The notes beneath the pieces were generated by a model. It was not told where the DNA came from. It saw nothing but the letters and a program-made list of their open reading frames with translations, and made no database searches. A program made the translations under genes and the position numbers. Below, piece by piece: positions 57,523 through 64,000 of a stretch of 64,000 nucleotides of DNA; positions within the stretch are counted from its first letter, which is position 1, and the number at the start of each line of letters is the position of its first letter. The stretch spans positions 310,001-374,000 of the forward strand of contig NZ_RSEC01000021.1 in assembly GCF_003937945.1 (NCBI RefSeq), written 5' to 3'. The DNA comes from Amycolatopsis eburnea (GTDB lineage Bacteria; Actinomycetota; Actinomycetes; Mycobacteriales; Pseudonocardiaceae).

Positions 57523-58845
57523 TCACTCCTCCATGCGCAACGCGAGGTAGACGTCGAGCTGGTCGGTGAACTCGGTCAGGTCCGCGCCGAGCAGCTCGCC
57601 CGCCCGGCCGATGCGGTACCGCAGCGTGTTGACGTGGACGTGCAGGGCCTTCGCCGCCCGCGTCGGCGAGCCCGAGCACTCCAGGAACACGCGCACCGTG
57701 TGCACCAGGTCCGTGTGCTGCTCGGCGTCGTACTCCAGCAGCGGCCCGAGCACCCGGCGCCGCAACGCCGCGCGCAGCCCGGCCGGGGTGCCGGCCAGCA
57801 GCAGCCGGTGCGCGTCGACCTCGCCGGCCTCGACGGCCACGACGGTTCCCGCCCGCCCGGCCGCCACGTCCAGCGCGAACCGCGCCGTGGCGAACGCCTC
57901 GGCCCGCGGCGCGGAATCGCCCACGCCGCACAGGATCCGGGACGCCCGCAGCAACGGCTCCACAGTGGACAACCCCGCCGAGCCGGGCCACTGCGAGACG
58001 GCCGCGTACGAAGTGTCCCCTGTGGACTCCAGCAGCAGGCCGTCCGGCAGCAGCTCGCGCAGGACGTCCCGGCTCTCGTCGCTGCCTTCGGTCCGCAACG
58101 CGACGACGTGCGCGACGTCGGGCACGTCGGCCTGGGGCGGGACCGCCCGCGCCCGCGTGACGCCCACGAGCCCGGCCAGCTCCTCGGCCAGCTCGGCCTG
58201 CGCGGTGCTCAGCGGGCCGCCGGCGGCGATCAGCCACGGCACGGCGTGCCGCCCCTCGACCGGGACCACCGTCAGCGGCCCGGGCTCGCGCGCCGCGTGC
58301 CGCCGGACGACGTCGGCGGCGGGCAGCGGCAGCGGCGCGGTCCCGGCGATCACCCGGCCGAGGCCCGAAAGCACCCAGCACGGCAGCCCGAGTTCCGCCG
58401 AAGCGCGTTCCAGCAGGGTCTCGACCGGGGCGTCCGCAGCGGCCTGCAAACGTTTGCGCGCGCTGTCGGACGCGGCGGCCAGCGCCAGCACCACCTGCTC
58501 GGTGATCACCGAGAACGACAGGTCCGCGGGCACTTCGAGCAGCGGGATCCGGTGCCGCTCGCAGGCGTCGACCACGTCGGCCGGTATCCCGCCGGAATCG
58601 GCGCCGGACGCGGCCAGCGCCGCCGCGCCCGAGCGGGCCAGCGCGGCCACGAACGGCTCGGCGTCACCCGGGCGCCGCCACCAGAGCAGGCCGGACAGCA
58701 CCAGCTCGCCCGCCGACAGGTACCGTCCGGGGTCGGGCAGCTCCGTGACGTAGATGCGCGTCACGGGCCGGTCGAGCAGCTCGGCGCCGGCGCGCGGGCG
58801 CAGCCGCAGGCCGGGCAGGCCCAGCAGAGTTTTCACGGTCGTCAT
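57523..58845 (-). CDS. pucR: PucR-family regulator of purine catabolism
   Basis: 440 residues from ATG 58845. The N-terminal PucR domain begins TTVKTLLGLPGLRLRPRAG and has PGRYLSAGELVLSG. A GGDEF-like middle follows, and the C-terminal helix-turn-helix (HTH_30) is seen as RAAKALHVHVNTLRYRIGRA. It is divergent from the xanthine dehydrogenase operon, so it is very likely its activator in response to purines or their products, as with PucR in Bacillus. An in-frame TTG/GTG region up to 58866 could add seven residues. The operon continues with marR. Confidence 0.9.
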   Translation of the reverse strand: MTTVKTLLGLPGLRLRPRAGAELLDRPVTRIYVTELPDPGRYLSAGELVLSGLLWWRRPGDAEPFVAALARSGAAALAASGADSGGIPADVVDACERHRIPLLEVPADLSFSVITEQVVLALAAASDSARKRLQAAADAPVETLLERASAELGLPCWVLSGLGRVIAGTAPLPLPAADVVRRHAAREPGPLTVVPVEGRHAVPWLIAAGGPLSTAQAELAEELAGLVGVTRARAVPPQADVPDVAHVVALRTEGSDESRDVLRELLPDGLLLESTGDTSYAAVSQWPGSAGLSTVEPLLRASRILCGVGDSAPRAEAFATARFALDVAAGRAGTVVAVEAGEVDAHRLLLAGTPAGLRAALRRRVLGPLLEYDAEQHTDLVHTVRVFLECSGSPTRAAKALHVHVNTLRYRIGRAGELLGADLTEFTDQLDVYLALRMEE

Positions 58846-58968
58846 CAGGCTTGTAGGAAAGCACAAACGCCCCCGGTTTCGCTGCTGTGCGTTTCATGCG
58901 CCGTGCCGTTGCCGCCCCGGCCCCGTGAGGCGTCTACTGGTCTACCGCCCTCACGAAGGAGCACAGCA
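58846..58968. promoter_or_regulatory. Divergent region pucR / xdh operon
   Basis: This 123-nt gap must carry both promoters. TTGT-N8-ACAA (near 58850-58866) is a weak inverted repeat close to pucR. TCTACTGGTCTAC (about 58933-58945) contains a tandem TCTAC pair upstream of the xdh ribosome binding site (AAGGAG, 8 nt before GTG 58969). I see no strong -35/-10 pair, as expected for a promoter needing an activator. Confidence 0.35.
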
Positions 58969-59832
58969 GTGGAGTTCCTGCGTCCCACGACGCTCGCCGA
59001 GGCCCTCGCCCTCAAGGCGGAGCGGCCGGACGCCGTGCCGATCGCCGGCGGCACCGACGTCATGGTCGAGCTGAACTTCGACCACCGGCGCCCCGGCGCC
59101 CTGCTGGACCTGACGACGGTCGGCGAGCTGGCGGAGTGGTCCACATCGGACGGCACCGTCCGGCTGGGTGCCGGTGTTCCCTACACCCGCGTCATCGCTG
59201 AACTGGGTGAATCCGTCCCGGCGCTGGCCATGGCGTCCCGCACGGTCGGCTCGCCCCAGATCCGCAACCGCGGCACGGTCGGCGGCAACCTCGGCGCCGC
59301 GTCCCCGGCCGGCGACACCCACCCGGTGCTGCTCGCCCTGGACGCGCGGATCGAGGTGGCCTCCGTCCGGGGGACCCGGATCCTCCGCGCGGAGGAGTTC
59401 TACGTCGGGGTGAAACGCCACGCCCTCGACCCGGACGAGCTGATCACCGCCGTCCACCTGCCCGCGCACGCCGGTCCGCAGCAGTTCGCCAAGGTCGGGA
59501 CGCGCAACGCCATGGTCATCGCGGTCTGCTCCTTCGCGCTGGCCCTGCGCGACGGCCAGGTGGGCGCCGCGATCGGGTCCGCCGCGCCGACCCCGCGCCA
59601 CGCCCGCGAAGCCGAGGAGTTCCTCGCCGCCGAGCTGCCGTGGGGCTCGGCCGAGGCGCTGCCGGACTCCCTGAAGCGCCGCTTCGGCGAGCTGGTCGGC
59701 GCGGCCGCGCGGCCGATCGACGACGTCCGGGGCAGCGCCGCGTATCGGAAGCACGCGTTGGGGGTACTGGCGCGGCGTACGTTGACTTGGGCCTGGGACG
59801 ACCACCGGACGGGGGAGCGCGCATGCGCCTGA
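58969..59832 (+). CDS. Xanthine dehydrogenase FAD-binding subunit
   Basis: 287 residues of the CO_dh_flav/FAD-binding subunit type. The FAD motifs are PIAGGTDVMVELNF and GSPQIRNRGTVGGNLGAASPAGD. The C-terminal domain is typical of molybdenum hydroxylase flavin subunits. It moves electrons from the [2Fe-2S] subunit to NAD+ or another acceptor. Gene order here is FAD, [2Fe-2S], amidohydrolase, Mo subunit. The GTG start has AAGGAG at 8 nt. It overlaps the next gene by 10 nt. Its divergent neighbour pucR supports purine catabolism over other substrates. Confidence 0.92.
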   Translation: MEFLRPTTLAEALALKAERPDAVPIAGGTDVMVELNFDHRRPGALLDLTTVGELAEWSTSDGTVRLGAGVPYTRVIAELGESVPALAMASRTVGSPQIRNRGTVGGNLGAASPAGDTHPVLLALDARIEVASVRGTRILRAEEFYVGVKRHALDPDELITAVHLPAHAGPQQFAKVGTRNAMVIAVCSFALALRDGQVGAAIGSAAPTPRHAREAEEFLAAELPWGSAEALPDSLKRRFGELVGAAARPIDDVRGSAAYRKHALGVLARRTLTWAWDDHRTGERACA

Positions 59833-60290
59833 ATGTCACGATCAACGGCGAGGAACGCGAGGCCGACGACGTGTGGGAGGGCGAAAGCCTGCTCTACGTC
59901 CTGCGCGAGCGGCTCGGCCTCCCGGGGTCGAAGAACGCCTGCGAGCAGGGCGAATGCGGCTCCTGCACGGTCTACCTCGACGACGTCCCGGTCTGCGCCT
60001 GCCTGGTCGCGGCCGGGCAGGCCGAGGGCCGCGTGGTCCGCACGGTCGAGGGACTGGCGAACGGCGACGCCCTCGACCCGGTCCAGCAGTCCTTTGTGGA
60101 CAACGGCGCGGTGCAGTGCGGCTTCTGCACGCCGGGCCTGGTGGTCGCCGCGCACGACCTGCTGAACCGCGTTCCCGATCCGTCGGACGAGGAGATCCGC
60201 GAGGCGCTCGCCGGCAACCTCTGCCGCTGCACCGGCTACGAGAAGATCCTCGACGCGGTGCGCGCCGTCGCCAAGGGAGGTGTCGCGTGA
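59823..60290 (+). CDS. Xanthine dehydrogenase [2Fe-2S] subunit
   Basis: 155 residues. The plant-type ferredoxin cluster ligands are Cys40, Cys45, Cys48 and Cys58 or Cys60 (EQGECGSCTVYLDD), and the helical domain cluster ligands are Cys99, Cys102 (QCGFCTPGL), Cys134 and Cys136 (LCRCTGYE). It carries electrons between the Mo and FAD subunits. It is close in layout to CoxS at 1872 but the two are distinct genes of the same superfamily. It overlaps the FAD gene by 10 nt and the amidohydrolase by 4 nt. Confidence 0.94.
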   Translation: MRLNVTINGEEREADDVWEGESLLYVLRERLGLPGSKNACEQGECGSCTVYLDDVPVCACLVAAGQAEGRVVRTVEGLANGDALDPVQQSFVDNGAVQCGFCTPGLVVAAHDLLNRVPDPSDEEIREALAGNLCRCTGYEKILDAVRAVAKGGVA

Positions 60291-61627
60291 GGACGCTCAT
60301 CGCGAACGCGGCGATCGCCACGGTCACCGGCGAGGAGTACGCGTCCGGGCACGTCGTCGTCGAGAACGACCGGATCGCCGAAGTCGGCGAAGGCGTCTAC
60401 ACCGGCGAGTTCGACGAGCGCGTCGAGGCCGAAGGCTGCCTGATCACGCCCGGCCTGATCAACACCCACCACCACCTCTACCAGTGGGCCACCCGCGGGA
60501 TGGCCGCCGACCACACGCTCTTCGAGTGGCTGGTCGCGCTCTACCCGGTCTGGGGCCGCCTCGACGACGAGATCACGCACGCCGCGGGCACCGCCGGGAT
60601 GGCCCGGCTGGCGCTGACCGGCTGCACGACCGTCGCCGACCACCACTACGTCTTCCCGCGCGACGGCGGCGACCAGGTCGCGGCCCTGGCCGCGGCCCGG
60701 CAGCGGATCGGCGTCCGGCTGCACGTCGTGCGCGGGTCGATGGACCGCGGCGAGTCCGACGGCGGCCTGCCGCCGGACAACCTCGTCGAGTCGACCGAGG
60801 ACGCGCTGACCGGCACCGAAGCGGCGATCGACCGCTTCCACGACGCCTCGGCCGGCGCCCACCTGCAGATCGCCGCGGGCCCGTGCTCGCCGTTCTCGGT
60901 CACCGAACGGCTGATGTCCGGCGCCGCCGAACTGGCCCGCCGCAAGGGCGTCCGGCTGCACACCCACCTCGCGGAGACCGACGACGAAGAGCGCCAGTGC
61001 CTCGCCGAGGCCGGCTGCACGCCCGCCGAGTACGCCGACAAGCTCGGCTGGCTCGCCGACGACGTCTGGCTCGCGCACACCATCCACCTCGCGCCCGATG
61101 CCATCCGGCGGTTCGGCGCGACCGGCACCGGTTCGGCGCACTGCCCGACGTCCAACGGCCGGATCGGCGCCGGTATCGCCCCGGTCCGCGACCTGCTCGA
61201 CGCCGGGGTCGCGGTCGGCCTCGGCGTCGACGGGGCCGCGTCCAACGAGTCCGGCGGTCTCGGCGAAGAACTGCACCAGTCGCTCCTGCAGGCCCGCCAG
61301 CGCGGCGGGCCCCGCGGCCTGACCACGCGGGAAGCGCTGTGGATGGGCACGATGGGCGGCGCCCGCTGCCTGGGCCGGGCCGGCGACCTGGGCTCGATCG
61401 AGCCCGGGAAGCTCGCCGACCTCGCCGTGTGGGACCTGACCGGGCTGAACTACGCGGGCATCACCGACCCGGTCGCGGCACTGGTGCTCGGCACCACGCC
61501 GCCGTTGCGCCGGCTGTTCGTCGGCGGCAAGGCCGTCGTCGAGGACGGCACGCTGCGCGAAGCCGACGAATCCGCCATCGCCCGCGAGCTGGCCGCCGCG
61601 AGCGCCCGGTTGAGGGAGGCCAGATGA
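60287..61627 (+). CDS. Guanine (8-oxoguanine) deaminase-like amidohydrolase
   Basis: 446 residues of the TRZ/ATZ amidohydrolase family. Metal and catalytic residues are visible in NTHHHLYQWATRGM, ADHHYVFPRDGGD, RLHTHLAETDDEE, WLAHTIHLAPDAI and GVDGAASNES. Close relatives deaminate guanine or 8-oxoguanine to xanthine or urate, feeding the xanthine dehydrogenase encoded around it. Its place inside the xdh operon makes a purine substrate very likely. The GTG overlaps the [2Fe-2S] gene stop by 4 nt, and the stop overlaps the Mo subunit start by 4 nt. Confidence 0.88.
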   Translation: MRTLIANAAIATVTGEEYASGHVVVENDRIAEVGEGVYTGEFDERVEAEGCLITPGLINTHHHLYQWATRGMAADHTLFEWLVALYPVWGRLDDEITHAAGTAGMARLALTGCTTVADHHYVFPRDGGDQVAALAAARQRIGVRLHVVRGSMDRGESDGGLPPDNLVESTEDALTGTEAAIDRFHDASAGAHLQIAAGPCSPFSVTERLMSGAAELARRKGVRLHTHLAETDDEERQCLAEAGCTPAEYADKLGWLADDVWLAHTIHLAPDAIRRFGATGTGSAHCPTSNGRIGAGIAPVRDLLDAGVAVGLGVDGAASNESGGLGEELHQSLLQARQRGGPRGLTTREALWMGTMGGARCLGRAGDLGSIEPGKLADLAVWDLTGLNYAGITDPVAALVLGTTPPLRRLFVGGKAVVEDGTLREADESAIARELAAASARLREAR

Positions 61628-63879
61628 CCAGCACCGTCAGCGCACCGGCCGTCGACGGCGTCGGTACGTCCCCGCGGCGCCCCGACGGCACGGTCAAGGT
61701 CCGCGGCGAGTTCGCGTACTCCTCGGACCTGTGGCACGAGGACATGGTGTGGGGCGTGACGCTGCGCAGCCCGCACCCGTACGCGCGGATCACCTCGATC
61801 GACATCACCGGCGCCCTCGCCGTGCCCGGGGTGTCCGCGGTGCTCACGCACGAGGACGTCCCGGGCGTGAACCGGTACGGCCTGGAGCACGCCGACCAGC
61901 CCGTGCTCGCCTCCGAGGTCGTGCGGTACCAGGGCGAACCGGTCGCGCTCGTCGCGGCCGACCACCCGGAGACCGCGCGCCGGGCGATGAAGCGGATCGT
62001 CGTCACCTACGAAGAGCTGGAGCCGGTCACGGACTCCGAAGCGGCTGTCGCGGGCGAAGGGCCTTCGCTGCACGACGGCGGCAACGTGGTGCGGCACGTG
62101 AAGATCCGCCGGGGACCCCAGGACGCCGTGGCCGACGTCGTCGTTTCGGGCGTCTACGAGGTCGGTATGCAGGACCAGGCGTTCCTCGGCCCGGAGTCCG
62201 GGCTCGCCGTGCCGGACACCGAGGGCGGCGTTGACCTGTACGTCGCGACGCAGTGGCTGCACGTCGACCAGCAGCAGATCGTCGCCGCGCTGGGCCTGCC
62301 GGTGGAGAAGGTGCGGCTGACGCTCGGCGGCGTCGGCGGCGCGTTCGGCGGCCGCGAGGACCTGTCGATGCAGGTCCACGCGTGCCTCCTCGCGCTGCAC
62401 ACCGGCAAGCCGGTGAAGATGGTCTACAACCGCGAAGAGTCCTTCTACGGCCACGTCCACCGCCACCCGGCGAAGATGTACTACGAGCACGGCGCCACGT
62501 CGGACGGCAGGCTGGTGTACGTGCGTACGCGCCTGTACCTCGACGGCGGCGCGTACGCGTCGTCCACGGGCGCGGTGGTGGCGAACGCCGCGACCCTCGG
62601 CGTCGGGCCGTACAAAGTGGACAGTGTGGCCGTCGACTGCTGGGGCACGTACACGAACAACCCGCCGTGCGGCGCGATGCGCGGGTTCGGCGCGGTGCAG
62701 GCGGCGTTCGGCTACGAGTCCCAGATGGACAAGCTCGCGGCCGCCTGCGGCCTCGACCCGGTCGAGATCCGCGTCCGCAACGCCATGAGCGAAGGCGACC
62801 TGATGCCGACCGGCCAGGCCGTCGACGCGGAAGCGCCGGTCGCCGAGCTGCTGGGACTGGTGCGGGACAAGCCGATGCCGCCCGAGCGGCCCTTCGACCT
62901 GCGGCACATGCCCGGTGGCGTCTCGAACACGACGCACGGCGAAGGCGTCGTCCGCGGGGTCGGGTACGCCGTCGGGATCAAGAACGTCTGCTTCTCCGAG
63001 GGCTTCGACGACTACTCGACCGCGCGCGTGCGCCTGCAGCTGGTCGGCGGCGAGCCGGCCGCGACCGTGCACACCGCGGCCTGCGAGGTCGGCCAGGGTC
63101 TCGTGACGATCATGCAGCAGATCGTCCGGACCGAACTGGGCGTCGACCAGGTCACGGTCCTGCCGATGGACACCTCGATCGGCAACGGCGGCTCGACGTC
63201 GGCGTCGCGCCAGACCTACGTCACCGGCGGCGCCGTACAGGCCGCCTGCGGTGCGGTGCGGGCGAAGCTGCTGGCCCGGTTCGACCGGAAGACGCGCATC
63301 GTCGGCGGCAAGCTCGTCGCGGCCGACGGCCAGGTGCTCGCCGGCCTGGTGGACGTGCTCGGCGACGACGTCTACGACGAGACCGTGGAGTGGCGGCACC
63401 GGCCGACGACCGCGCTGGACCCGGAAACCGGGCAGGGCACCGCGCACGTGCAGTACGCGTTCGCCGCGCACCGGGCGGTCGTCGACGTCGACACCGAGCT
63501 GGGCCTGGTGAAGGTGGTCGCGCTCGACTGCGCCCAGGACGTCGGCAAGGCGCTCAACCCGCAGGCCGTGCTGGGCCAGATCCAGGGCGGTTCGGCGCAG
63601 GGGCTCGGGCTCGCGGTGATGGAGGAGATCCAGACCTCCGGCGGGAAGATCCGGAACCCCTCCTTCACCGACTACCTGATCCCGACGGTCCTGGACATGC
63701 CGCCGATGAGCATCGACGTCCTGGAGCGCCCGGACCCGCACGCGCCGTACGGCCTGCGCGGGGTCGGCGAGCCGCCGACGATCTCGTCGACCCCGGCGAT
63801 CGTGGCCGCGATCCGGGCCGCGACCGGGCTCGCGCTCACCCGCGTCCCGGTCCGGCCGGAGCACCTCACCGCTACCTGA
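61624..63879 (+). CDS. Xanthine dehydrogenase molybdenum-binding subunit
   Basis: 751 residues of the xanthine oxidase Mo-subunit fold. The N-terminal domain has RRPDGTVKVRGEFAYSSDLW, Mo-cofactor segments include GVGGAFGGREDLSMQVHA, the active loop is GAMRGFGAVQ and the catalytic glutamate is in GVGEPPTISSTP. It hydroxylates hypoxanthine and xanthine to urate. It differs from the coxL gene at 2396 in the active loop and in context. It overlaps the amidohydrolase by 4 nt. Its 3' end overlaps the convergent lectin-domain gene by 8 nt. Confidence 0.94.
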   Translation: MTSTVSAPAVDGVGTSPRRPDGTVKVRGEFAYSSDLWHEDMVWGVTLRSPHPYARITSIDITGALAVPGVSAVLTHEDVPGVNRYGLEHADQPVLASEVVRYQGEPVALVAADHPETARRAMKRIVVTYEELEPVTDSEAAVAGEGPSLHDGGNVVRHVKIRRGPQDAVADVVVSGVYEVGMQDQAFLGPESGLAVPDTEGGVDLYVATQWLHVDQQQIVAALGLPVEKVRLTLGGVGGAFGGREDLSMQVHACLLALHTGKPVKMVYNREESFYGHVHRHPAKMYYEHGATSDGRLVYVRTRLYLDGGAYASSTGAVVANAATLGVGPYKVDSVAVDCWGTYTNNPPCGAMRGFGAVQAAFGYESQMDKLAAACGLDPVEIRVRNAMSEGDLMPTGQAVDAEAPVAELLGLVRDKPMPPERPFDLRHMPGGVSNTTHGEGVVRGVGYAVGIKNVCFSEGFDDYSTARVRLQLVGGEPAATVHTAACEVGQGLVTIMQQIVRTELGVDQVTVLPMDTSIGNGGSTSASRQTYVTGGAVQAACGAVRAKLLARFDRKTRIVGGKLVAADGQVLAGLVDVLGDDVYDETVEWRHRPTTALDPETGQGTAHVQYAFAAHRAVVDVDTELGLVKVVALDCAQDVGKALNPQAVLGQIQGGSAQGLGLAVMEEIQTSGGKIRNPSFTDYLIPTVLDMPPMSIDVLERPDPHAPYGLRGVGEPPTISSTPAIVAAIRAATGLALTRVPVRPEHLTAT

Positions 63880-64000
63880 GCTGCCAGTTCTGGTTGGCGT
63901 CGTCGTTGCAGCCCCAGAGTTCGAGCTGGACGCCGTTGACGTTGCCGGCGGGCTTGTCGCCGCCGGTGACGTCGACGCACAGCCCGGCCTGCGTGATCGA
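63872..64000 (-). CDS. C-terminus of a ricin-type beta-trefoil (CBM13) domain protein (partial)
   Basis: Only the last 42 residues are in the window: ITQAGLCVDVTGGDKPAGNV, a segment with LELWGCNDDANQNWQLR and a TAG stop. The Gly-Leu-Cys-Val-Asp start and the NQNWQL ending (QxW motif) are typical of the last repeat of a ricin B-like carbohydrate-binding domain, usually attached to a secreted glycoside hydrolase or protease. The catalytic part lies beyond the edge. The stop overlaps the Mo-subunit gene end by 8 nt. Confidence 0.75.
   Translation of the reverse strand, partial: SITQAGLCVDVTGGDKPAGNVNGVQLELWGCNDDANQNWQLR

Noticed and set aside
58446..58457. Second copy of GCAAACGTTTGC
   Set aside because: It lies inside the pucR coding region, where it encodes a normal helix segment; no sign of a regulatory role.
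1..64000. tRNA, rRNA, CRISPR arrays, integrases, transposases or phage genes
   Set aside because: None found on reading both strands: no spaced direct repeats, no recombinase-type proteins, no tRNA-like cloverleaf noticed.

Overview
This is a 64 kb stretch of a very GC-rich actinobacterial chromosome. Frequent GTG starts, 4-nt start/stop overlaps, a Kdp operon with KdpF, an SMC/FtsY core region and catabolic accessory clusters point to Pseudonocardiales. From memory of gene content and of the recurring intergenic hairpins, it is most like Amycolatopsis; this is an inference, not a database match. No rRNA, tRNA, CRISPR array, prophage or transposase was seen.

Layout. 1-6.5 kb: a molybdenum hydroxylase cluster of the aerobic CO dehydrogenase type (coxE end, xdhC/coxI, coxS, coxL, coxM, coxG). 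Its large subunit carries the form II loop AYRGAGR, so CO oxidation is not assured. 6.7-9.1 kb: a membrane diguanylate cyclase and a flavin monooxygenase-like protein. 9.3-13.2 kb: a secreted metallophosphatase, an MFS transporter and a beta-propeller protein in one operon behind a promoter with a perfect 21-bp palindrome. 13.2-15.2 kb: a TetR regulator divergent from a CYP102-like P450 that lacks a fused reductase. 15.2-25.4 kb: a myo-inositol catabolic regulon. The minus-strand operon runs iolE-like, ABC transporter (three genes), iolC, aldolase, iolB, iolD; LacI regulator and iolG-like dehydrogenase are divergent, with two LacI-type operators between. 25.5-27.5 kb: small accessory genes. 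27.5-29.4 kb: asparagine synthetase. 29.7-37.3 kb: kdpFABCDE preceded by a 27-residue membrane peptide. 37.4-40.8 kb: accessory genes and acylphosphatase. 40.9-49.5 kb: smc and ftsY, separated by a minus-strand group (anmK, SSS symporter, DUF3455 protein). 49.6-52 kb: two paralogous unknown proteins, an AAC(6')-like acetyltransferase and a coiled-coil protein. 52-55.6 kb: IclR regulator, malate synthase and a DUF6986 aldolase-like protein, ending in a 168-bp tandem duplication. 55.8-58.8 kb: DUF2786 protein, MarR and PucR regulators. 59-63.9 kb: a purine catabolic operon (xanthine dehydrogenase subunits plus a guanine deaminase-like amidohydrolase). The window ends in the C-terminus of a ricin-type lectin-domain protein.

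How parts work together. The iol genes form an uptake-and-degradation unit for inositol under a LacI repressor; methylmalonate-semialdehyde dehydrogenase (iolA) is not in the window. The Kdp genes form a K+ pump with its own sensor and regulator. PucR probably controls the divergent xanthine dehydrogenase operon, and IclR probably controls malate synthase through a palindrome lying inside its promoter spacer.

The least described material is structural. Long-stem hairpins of at least three sequence families sit 4-20 nt after stop codons. There are also a tandem-duplicated convergent gene junction, a pair of unknown paralogs of which one has a C-terminal Cys/His module, and the peptide upstream of KdpF.
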